In this document: piece after piece, positions 1 through 5,867 of the stretch
Layout of the letters: each line of letters starts with the position of its first letter
Numbering within the stretch: the first letter of the stretch is position 1
From: Candidatus Bipolaricaulota bacterium
GTDB lineage: Bacteria > Bipolaricaulota > Bipolaricaulia > UBA7950 > UBA9294
Length of the DNA: 7,616 nt
NCBI GenBank assembly: GCA_021159105.1
Contig: JAGGSM010000038.1
Coordinates: forward strand, 1-7,616
Direction of reading: 5' to 3'
Program-made: the position numbers and the translations under genes
Notes under the pieces: model-generated
What the model was told of the DNA's origin: nothing
Databases searched by the model: none
What the model saw: the letters and a program-made list of their open reading frames with translations, nothing else

Positions 1-1
1 T

Positions 2-41
2 TTTGACACAATGTACACCTAAGCGGGGGGTAAGTGTCAAA
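2..41. repeat. Short inverted repeat at the left edge
   Basis: TTTGACAC at 2-9 is repeated as its exact reverse complement GTGTCAAA at 34-41, with 24 bases between the arms and a run of six G in the middle. It lies just upstream of the point where the CorA homology breaks off, so it could be the end of a mobile element or a deletion scar. No transposase is visible and the window starts here, so this is only a suggestion. The arm contains TTGACA (3-8), but I see no -10 element at a suitable distance, so I do not call a promoter. Confidence 0.4.
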
Positions 42-106
42 TCTCGCGTCCGACGGTGAGAAGACGCGATAGATAGGTCACGAATGCGGGTGGTTTCATC
101 CGGAGG

Positions 107-433
107 ATGAGGAGAGAGCTTCTCTACCTGCGCGATGTCCACGAGAATACGTTGCAGGTCATCGAGACCGTGGAGTCGTTTCGTGACATTATGACTGGCA
201 CGCTCGACATCTATCTCTCAAGCACCAGCAACCGGATGAACGAGATAATGACAGTGTTAACGATCATCGCCACCATCTTCATCCCGTTGACGTTCATCAC
301 CGGTATCTATAGGATGAACTTCCACTGGATGCCGGAGCTCTCTTGGCATTATGGATACTTCTGGGCATTGGGTCTGATGGTACTCGTCGCCCTAGGGATG
401 ATCGCCTATTTCAGGCACAAGAGGTGCTTTTAG
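107..433 (+). pseudogene. corA: CorA-family Mg2+/Co2+ transporter, C-terminal fragment, probably non-functional
   Basis: This 108-residue reading frame matches the end of CorA-type divalent-cation channels. It has the long stalk helix (YLRDVHENTLQVIETVESFRD, residues about 7-27), the pore helix (residues about 47-66, VLTIIATIFIPLTFITGIY) and the second membrane helix (about 84-101), ending in the usual basic tail. Full-length CorA is about 320-350 residues, so the cytoplasmic N-terminal domain is missing. The periplasmic signature GMN, nearly invariant in the family, reads RMN here: codon 311-313 is AGG (Arg69), one base from GGG (Gly). The frame is open upstream only to a TAG at 74-76, and other frames upstream are also interrupted. 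GGAGG at 102-106 directly abuts the ATG, so that start is not convincing. Missing domain plus damaged signature suggest a decayed gene. A sequencing or assembly effect near the window edge cannot be excluded. Confidence 0.8.
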
Positions 434-473
434 GTGATATTATTACACGATCTACACCTTCAAGCGCGCTTCA
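434..473. other. Convergent intergenic gap
   Basis: This 40-base spacer separates the end of the CorA fragment (+) from the end of the second ABC gene (-). It holds a 10-bp perfect palindrome (AAGCGCGCTT, about 460-469) and a weak 5-bp inverted repeat, AGGTG (432-436) with CACCT (455-459). Neither is followed by a T-run in either direction, so I cannot call an intrinsic terminator. The minus-strand gene ends with tandem in-frame TGA codons (476-474 and 473-471). Confidence 0.5.
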
Positions 474-2312
474 TCAGCCGCCCTCCGCACCGCGGAACTG
501 GCTCGTGTACAGGCGGTAGTAGAATCCCTTCTTTGCGATCAGCTCGTCATGATTACCGCGCTCGACGATCCTCCCACCATCGATCACCAGTACCTGATCG
601 GCGTTTCTGATCGTGCTCAGCCGATGGGCGATGACGAAGCTCGTGCGCCCCTGCATCAGCTTGAGGAGAGCGCTCTGGATGCTCACCTCGGTACGGGTAT
701 CGACGCTGCTCGTCGCCTCATCGAGGATGAGGATCCTTGGGTTTGCAAGGACCGCGCGCGCGATGGCGATCAACTGCCGCTGCCCCTCGGACAGGTTCCC
801 GCCGCGCTCTGAGAGGATGGTGTCATACCCGTTTGGTAGTCTCCTGATGAACTGATCAGCGTTGGCGATCCTGGCAGCGGCGATCACCTCTTCATCAGTG
901 GCCTCGAGCCGGCCGTAGCGGATGTTCTCCATGACGGAGTCTGAGAACAGGAAGGTCGTCTGCAGCACGATCCCCAACTGCCTGCGCAGGCTGTCCCTCT
1001 TCACCCGGCGGATATCCACGCCGTCGATGGTGATCTCTCCGCTGTCGATATCGTAGAAGCGCGTTAGGATATTGACGATCGTCGTCTTCCCAGCGCCGGT
1101 TGGCCCGACGAGCGCGATCGCCTGTCCCGGCTTCACGGAGAGGGATATGTCCTTCAACACCGGCACGTTCGGTAGGTAGGAGAAGCTTACGTGGTCAAAG
1201 GCCACCTCGCCTGCAATCCGCGTGAGCTCTATCGCGTCAGGCGAATCGGTGATCTCCGGCCTAGTATCGATGATCTCGAAGATACGCTCCGCCCCGGCGA
1301 GCGCCCCCTGCACCTGGTTGTACAGGTTTCCCAACTGCCGCAGTGGCTGTGCGAAGCGGCGCGAGTACATGATGAACGCGGCGATTATTCCCACGCTTGC
1401 CATCCCGTGCAGCGTCATCCATCCACCGAGGCCGGCGATCACCGCGGTGTTGGCGTTGGAGAGAATCCCGAGGAGAGGAGGCATGAGCATCGCGTAGGTC
1501 TGCGCCCTGATCCCCATCCGCCGGACAGCCTCGTTCGCCACGTCGAATCTCTGCAGAGTTGCCTCCTGCTGGGCGAAGGCGATGATCACCCGCTGACCGC
1601 TGTACATCTCTACCAGCTGGCCATTCAGTTGGCCGATCTTCGCCTGCAGACCGCGATACCCCTTACGCGTGCGCTTGCCCACGAACGCCACCAATACGAA
1701 CATCAGCGGGAAGACGAGCATCGATCCGAGCGCTAGGTATGGACTGAGCGCGAACATCATTCCCAGGATGCCGAACAACGTGAGAAAGCCCGTGAACAGT
1801 TGCGTGGCATTCTGGGAGAGCACCCGGCTGATGTTGTCCATGTCGTTCGTCAGCCGGCTCATCAGATCGCCGTGCGGGTGGCGATCGAAGAAGCTGAGGC
1901 TGAGTGTCTGCAGGTGCGAGAACAGGTGTGCGCGCAGCTCACGCATCGCTCGTTGTGAGGCCCTCGCCATGAGCACGTTCTGCCCGATCTGGCTTAACCA
2001 TGATCCGAGATATACTCCGAGCATCGCTAGGCTCACGCGCAGCAGCTCACGCAGGTCTGCTCTCTTGATCGCTTTGTCGATCGCGAGCCCCAGCAGGAAA
2101 GGACCGAACAGGCCCAAGACTGTTCCGACCACAGCGAGGATCAAAACGACAATGAGAAGCCTTTTCTGCGAACGCAGGTACTGCAGCAGGCGGCGCAGCG
2201 CTCCCCGCGGATCGCGTGCCTTTTCTATCTTCGTGCTGCGCCCGTGTCCTCCTGGGCCGGGCATCCCTGGGCCGTGTCCACTACTCGTGCGTGCTCCCTC
2301 ATCTCTGGGCAT
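474..2312 (-). CDS. ABC exporter half-transporter, catalytically competent subunit (612 aa)
   Basis: This is a type IV (B-family) ABC exporter subunit, with a six-helix membrane domain and a fused ATPase, likely exporting drugs or lipophilic compounds across the inner membrane. A Gly/Pro-rich cytosolic tail (residues 1-30) precedes membrane helices at about 52-76, 92-112, 170-190, 193-213, 278-298 and 302-322. The ATPase has A-loop Tyr379, Walker A GPTGAGKTT (403-411, Lys409), Q-loop Gln451, signature LSEGQ (507-511), Walker B ending Asp531-Glu532 and H-loop His563, so its own Walker B and switch residues are canonical. The frame is open for 64 more codons upstream, but the extension is low-complexity shadow of the overlapping gene. 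ATG 2312 has a near-consensus ribosome site 8 nt upstream. It overlaps the preceding ABC gene by 14 nt, so the two are co-translated and surely pair as a heterodimer. Substrate is unknown. Confidence 0.96.
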   Translation of the reverse strand: MPRDEGARTSSGHGPGMPGPGGHGRSTKIEKARDPRGALRRLLQYLRSQKRLLIVVLILAVVGTVLGLFGPFLLGLAIDKAIKRADLRELLRVSLAMLGVYLGSWLSQIGQNVLMARASQRAMRELRAHLFSHLQTLSLSFFDRHPHGDLMSRLTNDMDNISRVLSQNATQLFTGFLTLFGILGMMFALSPYLALGSMLVFPLMFVLVAFVGKRTRKGYRGLQAKIGQLNGQLVEMYSGQRVIIAFAQQEATLQRFDVANEAVRRMGIRAQTYAMLMPPLLGILSNANTAVIAGLGGWMTLHGMASVGIIAAFIMYSRRFAQPLRQLGNLYNQVQGALAGAERIFEIIDTRPEITDSPDAIELTRIAGEVAFDHVSFSYLPNVPVLKDISLSVKPGQAIALVGPTGAGKTTIVNILTRFYDIDSGEITIDGVDIRRVKRDSLRRQLGIVLQTTFLFSDSVMENIRYGRLEATDEEVIAAARIANADQFIRRLPNGYDTILSERGGNLSEGQRQLIAIARAVLANPRILILDEATSSVDTRTEVSIQSALLKLMQGRTSFVIAHRLSTIRNADQVLVIDGGRIVERGNHDELIAKKGFYYRLYTSQFRGAEGG

Positions 2313-4062
2313 CTCGATCACCCCCGTTTCCAAGCTGTGATCTGTAGATCTCCTGATAGATGGGAGAGGTCGCAAGAAGCTCCTTGTGCGTCCCAATCGC
2401 TGCGATCTCCCCGCGATCGAGGACGATGATCTTATCGGCCAGCAGGACGGTGCTGATCCGCTGTGCAACAATGAACCTCGTTGCAACGTTCTTCGACCGC
2501 GCAATCAGGGCATCGAGGGCATCCTGCAAAAGCGCCTCTGTCTCCACATCTACCGCGCTCGTTGAGTCATCGAGGATGAGGATCTTCGGGCGTACGAGAA
2601 GGGCGCGGGCGATGGCGATCCGCTGCTTCTCCCCGCCGGACAGGGTCACTCCGCGTTCTCCGACACGGGTGTCGTATCCATCCGGGAGAGAGGCAATGAA
2701 CGCGTGCGCCTGCGCAGCCGTGGCCGCAGCGATCATCTCCGCATCGCTTGCCTGCGGCCTCCCGTAGCAGATATTGTCGCGGATCGTCCCGCCGAACAGG
2801 ACCGCCTCCTGCAGCGCAAGGCCGATGTGCGCCCTGAGGGAAGTGAGCGTCACCTCACGTACATCGATCCCATCGATCCTTACGGCCCCAGCGCTCACGT
2901 CGTAGAACCTGGGAATGAGGTGGATCAGCGATGACTTCCCCGAACCGGTCGCCCCGAGGATGGCCACCGTCTCCCCAGGCTCGGCAACGAAGCTGATCCC
3001 TTTGAGGACCGAGTCTTGTCCATCGCGCGAGTAGCTGAACGAGACGTCGTCGAACTCAACGCGTCCCGTGACGTTTTCAAGGGGCCGAGCGTTACTCTTC
3101 TCCTTAACATCAGCCTCGCTATCGAGGACTTCCAGGATCCTAGCCGACGAGGCATCGGCGGCGGAGAGGGGGCCGATCATCCCCGCCAGCATGAGGATCG
3201 GGAAGAGGGCGAAGTTCATGTAGTTGATCGAGGCGACGAGCTGTCCCACTGTCAAGCTCTTGTTGATGACGGAGACACCACCAAACCATACCGCGGCAAC
3301 GACCCCCAGGTTGATGGTCAGGAGCATCGTTGGAATGAGGAGCGCCATCAGTTGCATCACACGGATGTTCTTCAGCATCAGCTCGGTATTCGCCTCGCTG
3401 AAGCGCTCCTTCTCATGGGCAACACGCACGAATGCTTTGATCAAGCGCATCCCAGCCAGGTTCTCCTGAAGAACACCGTTCAATCGATCGAGCGCCCTCT
3501 GCACAGAGAGGAACATCGGCTGCGCCTTGCGCATGAACAGCAGGATCAGTATGGCGATAAGCGGGAGGAATCCCATCATAACGAGGGACAGCCTCTTGCT
3601 TGTGATGACGAGCATGACGATACTTCCCACAATCCACGCAGGAGCGCGGGTAAGGATGCGAAGGGACATCGCCACGATCGACTGCACCATGTTCACATCG
3701 CTCGTCGTGCGCACGAGGAGCTTGCCCGTGCGCAAGCGATCGAGATTGCCGAACGAGAACGTCTGCACCTTGTGAACAATGCTGCTTCGCACGTCTGCGG
3801 CGAACCCCTGCCCAACGCGCACCGAGAGGATGGTGTTGCCGATCGAAAAGAGAGCGCTGAGGAGAGCGACACCGACCATGATCAACGCCGTTGTTGCGAT
3901 AACGTGCATATCGTGGGCAGCGATCCCGCGGTCGATGATGCGCTGCGTCAGGCGAGGGACGAGGAGGTCAGCCCCGACCATCCCTAGGAGGAGGATCATG
4001 GCAATGATCGCCTGAACGCGATATGGCTTCACAAAGGAGAACATCCGGCGCAGTGATTTCAC
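2299..4062 (-). CDS. ABC exporter half-transporter, degenerate-site subunit (587 aa)
   Basis: This B-family ABC exporter subunit has membrane helices at about 17-37, 56-78, 136-155, 158-178, 238-262 and 275-297, followed by an ATPase domain. That domain has A-loop Tyr344, Walker A GATGSGKSS (370-378, Lys376), Q-loop Gln418, X-loop RVGERG (466-471) and signature LSGGE (474-478). Two key catalytic positions are changed. The Walker B catalytic Glu is Asp499 (LILDD), and the H-loop His is Gln534 (VAQRIST). This is the pattern of the degenerate half in heterodimeric exporters such as TM287/288, LmrCD and BmrCD, where one of the two ATP sites hydrolyses poorly. The start is GTG 4062, overlapping the MarR stop codon (GTGA), with AGAGGAG about 7 nt upstream (4076-4070). 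ATG 4044 is a less likely alternative. It is the partner of the downstream 612-aa subunit. Confidence 0.96.
   Translation of the reverse strand: MKSLRRMFSFVKPYRVQAIIAMILLLGMVGADLLVPRLTQRIIDRGIAAHDMHVIATTALIMVGVALLSALFSIGNTILSVRVGQGFAADVRSSIVHKVQTFSFGNLDRLRTGKLLVRTTSDVNMVQSIVAMSLRILTRAPAWIVGSIVMLVITSKRLSLVMMGFLPLIAILILLFMRKAQPMFLSVQRALDRLNGVLQENLAGMRLIKAFVRVAHEKERFSEANTELMLKNIRVMQLMALLIPTMLLTINLGVVAAVWFGGVSVINKSLTVGQLVASINYMNFALFPILMLAGMIGPLSAADASSARILEVLDSEADVKEKSNARPLENVTGRVEFDDVSFSYSRDGQDSVLKGISFVAEPGETVAILGATGSGKSSLIHLIPRFYDVSAGAVRIDGIDVREVTLTSLRAHIGLALQEAVLFGGTIRDNICYGRPQASDAEMIAAATAAQAHAFIASLPDGYDTRVGERGVTLSGGEKQRIAIARALLVRPKILILDDSTSAVDVETEALLQDALDALIARSKNVATRFIVAQRISTVLLADKIIVLDRGEIAAIGTHKELLATSPIYQEIYRSQLGNGGDRDAQR
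2313..2325 (-). promoter_or_regulatory. Extended Shine-Dalgarno deciding the start of the second ABC gene
   Basis: On the minus strand GGGGGTGATC (2325-2316) precedes ATG 2312, with 8 nt between GGGGG and the start. It matches 9 of 10 bases of GGAGGTGATC, the sequence complementary to the 16S rRNA 3' end. It lies inside the coding sequence of the upstream ABC gene, whose TGA is at 2301-2299. This supports ATG 2312 over the in-frame GTG at 2321 and over the far upstream start at 2504. Confidence 0.8.
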
Positions 4063-4544
4063 ACTCGCGCTCCTCTGCCGGTTCCAGCCATGGCTTCAGC
4101 ATCGAGGCCACGTACGCTGTCCAGATTCGCATGTATCCGCAGGAGATAACCGTGCATGGACTTCCTCTCCTCTTCTGAAAATCCTAAGAGCGCTTGTTCT
4201 TCCAGCCTATGCCAGTTCTCCTCGACCTTCTCGCGCAGAGAACGCCCTTTGTCGGTGAGGAAAACGCGTGAGATGCGCTGATCGCGCTCATCGGCCCGCC
4301 GCTCGATCAGTTCGATCCTCTCCATCCGCTGTAGCGCCGTCGTGACGGTAGCTGGCGCGAGTCGCAGGCTGCGTGCAAGCTCTGATTGTGTTATCCCGTC
4401 CTTCTGCCACAGCTGATAGAGCGCGATCCCTTGCCCGCAGTGGATACCGATCTCTGCCATCAGGGTACGCGAGCGATCGCGCGACAGTTTGCAGATACGC
4501 GTCAACAGATGCCCAATGAGATCACTCTCTTCCTTGCCACACAT
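4059..4544 (-). CDS. MarR-family transcriptional regulator (161 aa)
   Basis: This is a winged-helix dimeric regulator, probably a ligand-released repressor of the downstream ABC exporter and of itself. The HTH lies at about residues 51-76 (ITQSELARSLRLAPATVTT, then the recognition helix end), with the wing at about 84-101 (DERDQRISRVFLTDKGR), typical of MarR. Flanking helices (about 5-45 and 103-145) would form the dimer interface. It has three cysteines (2, 18 and 36). ATG 4544 has GGAGG at 4553-4549, only 4 nt upstream. It is the first gene of a tightly overlapping unit with the two ABC subunits, an arrangement common for MarR-controlled multidrug exporters. A promoter and a palindrome are placed directly upstream, which supports autoregulation. 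The inducer cannot be inferred. Confidence 0.93.
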   Translation of the reverse strand: MCGKEESDLIGHLLTRICKLSRDRSRTLMAEIGIHCGQGIALYQLWQKDGITQSELARSLRLAPATVTTALQRMERIELIERRADERDQRISRVFLTDKGRSLREKVEENWHRLEEQALLGFSEEERKSMHGYLLRIHANLDSVRGLDAEAMAGTGRGARV

Positions 4545-4571
4545 TTGGCCTCCACCGACGCGCAGGAATAC

Positions 4572-4598
4572 TTAGTAGTCTAATCATTAGATGGCTAA
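4572..4598. promoter_or_regulatory. 27-bp imperfect palindrome, probable MarR operator
   Basis: The left arm is TTAG then TCTAAT and the right arm is ATTAGA then CTAA. Each pair is an exact inverted match around a centre at 4585, and a 3-base mismatched segment (4576-4578 against 4592-4594) separates the two blocks. It starts at the downstream edge of the -10 hexamer and spans the predicted transcription start. A bound MarR dimer would therefore block RNA polymerase. MarR proteins typically bind palindromes of this size near their own promoter. The assignment to this MarR is inferred from position. Confidence 0.65.
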
Positions 4599-4626
4599 CT
4601 ATAACGGATTGCCGTTCTGAGGACAA
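4598..4626 (-). promoter_or_regulatory. Sigma70-type promoter of the MarR-ABC-ABC unit
   Basis: On the minus strand TTGTCC (4626-4621) and TATAGT (4603-4598) are separated by 17 nt, matching the housekeeping consensus at 4/6 and 5/6. Transcription would start near 4591, giving a leader of about 47 nt before ATG 4544. A 14-bp inverted repeat, AACGG-attg-CCGTT (4603-4616), lies in the spacer. Confidence 0.65.
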
Positions 4627-4670
4627 CCGTAGCTTGCTTGCAGCATCAAGAATGTCCAATGTATCTCGCC

Positions 4671-5198
4671 TCACGCGTTGCTCTCTTCCTGCAGCGCCTT
4701 CAACTCATCGCGCGCTGTGCTGAGGATCTCAATTGCTCTCCTCTTCTGTTTGCCCGTGAGGTCATGCAGCGACCACAGTGCGTCGTGGACCTCCATGAAC
4801 AGGGAGGCGACCTCACCGAGGTCCTTCCGCTCCGTCTTCCATTGGTCGAGCCGCTTGACGATCTCCTCCAAATCGCCCCGCCCGAATACCTTGGCGAAGA
4901 CGAGCATCGAGTTACGCATGTTTTCGAACAACTCCTGCTTGACATCATTTGCTTCTGCGTAAACAGACCTTCCCTCGGGTGTGATCGACCAGCGCTTCCC
5001 TCCCCCCGGCTCCACCGTCTCCGTGATCAATTGTTGTTCCTTCATCGCATCGAGAAGGGGATACAGTGATCCCGTAGATGGCTTCCAGAAGCCCGTTTCT
5101 TCTTTGATGCGCTTCATCAAGCCATAGCCGGTGAATTCCTCAGTGAGGAGAAGCTTGAGGATGTAGAACCTCAAGTGCCCTCCTCTGATTCCTTCCAT
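4671..5198 (-). CDS. PadR-family transcriptional regulator (175 aa)
   Basis: This winged-helix regulator is likely a repressor of the transporter operon it belongs to. Residues about 8-80 form the PadR winged helix: LRFYILKLLLTEEFTGYGL, then the recognition-helix region PSTGSLYPLLDAMKEQQLIT and a wing reading GGGKRWSITPEG. The C-terminal half (about 85-170) is a charged, helical, probably coiled-coil dimerisation domain, as in the larger PadR subclass. ATG 5198 has a strong GGAGG 7 nt upstream (5210-5206), and the preceding gene's TGA (5213-5211) overlaps that site, leaving only 12 nt between the genes. It is last in the MFS / LolA-like / PadR unit. Its likely target is the TATATCG palindrome at the operon promoter. 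No intrinsic terminator is obvious downstream, so some read-through into the MarR unit is possible. Confidence 0.93.
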   Translation of the reverse strand: MEGIRGGHLRFYILKLLLTEEFTGYGLMKRIKEETGFWKPSTGSLYPLLDAMKEQQLITETVEPGGGKRWSITPEGRSVYAEANDVKQELFENMRNSMLVFAKVFGRGDLEEIVKRLDQWKTERKDLGEVASLFMEVHDALWSLHDLTGKQKRRAIEILSTARDELKALQEESNA

Positions 5199-5210
5199 CT
5201 CAGCACCTCC

Positions 5211-5867
5211 TCAATCTGGAATCACGAAAGCCGCTTCCGGGACGATCCCGTTGTACTCGTAGTCGACAACCCGGATCTCAATTGTCAGTGTGTCGCCATC
5301 GTAGATATCTATCGCGATCGGGACAAGGCTCGCCGCGTCGCACCACACAATCTGTCTTCCATACTCTCCGATGAGTTCAAGCTTGCAAGCGTTGTAGGAG
5401 ACCTCTTTGCCGTTGTATTCGTAGGTGTATTTCTCAGGCCCATCGATCGGTGAGATGGTGTAGGCTTGCGAGAACTCGCTCAGGCTTCGGTTGACGAAGT
5501 AGTAGAGAAAGCCCATCTCCTTACCTTCGTCTCCGCCGTCTCCACTCACCGTCCTGTGCAGGGATCGGTGCAGTGCTGGCATGTACGTGTACAACTGATC
5601 CCCATTTATGATCAGTAGCTGCCCGACAAGCGCCTTTGGTGCTGTGTACTCGATCCGCATCTTCGTCGGCGGAACGTAGGTGAACTGAAACTCGATCGTC
5701 GATGCCTTCTTCCCGCTGTACTGCGTCATCATGATCGTGGCGCTGAACGTCTGCAGCGCGTTCGATGCATCGAGGATCTTCTGGACCGAAACCACATCGT
5801 CGGCAAGTGCAACCGCACCTAGCGCCATTACCGCCAGCAGAGCGCAAACTATCAGTCTTTTCATCAT
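5211..5867 (-). CDS. Secreted LolA-like protein (outer membrane lipoprotein-sorting family, 218 aa)
   Basis: This is a periplasmic carrier-type protein. It opens with a signal peptide (basic MMKR, hydrophobic core to about residue 19, likely cleavage after ALA at 20-22, before DDVVSV). The mature part is beta-rich and follows the LolA/COG2834 pattern: an N-terminal helix and SATIMMTQY strand, FTYVPPTKMRIEY, then LIINGDQLYTYMPALHRSLHR (about 86-105), a loop, and late strands ending with F-V-I-P-D. The family binds lipids or lipoprotein acyl chains in a half-barrel. Two cysteines remain in the mature chain (161, 176) and could form a disulfide. Cys8 sits in the hydrophobic core, but LIVC is a poor lipobox. 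The start is ATG 5867, directly after the MFS stop (TAG then ATG), with AAGGAG upstream. A second ATG at 5864 is possible. Real substrate is unknown; it need not be the housekeeping LolA. Confidence 0.82.
   Translation of the reverse strand: MMKRLIVCALLAVMALGAVALADDVVSVQKILDASNALQTFSATIMMTQYSGKKASTIEFQFTYVPPTKMRIEYTAPKALVGQLLIINGDQLYTYMPALHRSLHRTVSGDGGDEGKEMGFLYYFVNRSLSEFSQAYTISPIDGPEKYTYEYNGKEVSYNACKLELIGEYGRQIVWCDAASLVPIAIDIYDGDTLTIEIRVVDYEYNGIVPEAAFVIPD

Noticed and set aside
3..31. TTGACA at 3-8 as a promoter for the CorA fragment
   Set aside because: No -10 hexamer at 15-19 nt; the expected position is G-rich.
718..735. 18-base exact match with 2567-2584 as a repeat
   Set aside because: Both copies encode the Walker B region of paralogous ABC subunits, so shared ancestry and function explain it.
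1191..1736. A 181-codon plus-strand frame antisense to the second ABC gene
   Set aside because: Shadow frame with no domain; the minus-strand ATPase and membrane domain explain the sequence.
2313..2504. 64-residue N-terminal extension of the second ABC subunit
   Set aside because: It is the out-of-frame shadow of the upstream ABC gene's C-terminus; ATG 2312 has a near-consensus ribosome site and gives a normal N-terminus.
3016..3987. A 323-codon plus-strand frame antisense to the first ABC gene
   Set aside because: His/Arg/Asp-rich shadow of a well-supported ABC transporter; no domain and no ribosome site seen.
5835..5867. Lipoprotein signal at Cys8 of the LolA-like protein
   Set aside because: LIVC lacks the small residue before Cys, and a normal ALA cleavage site follows at residues 20-22.
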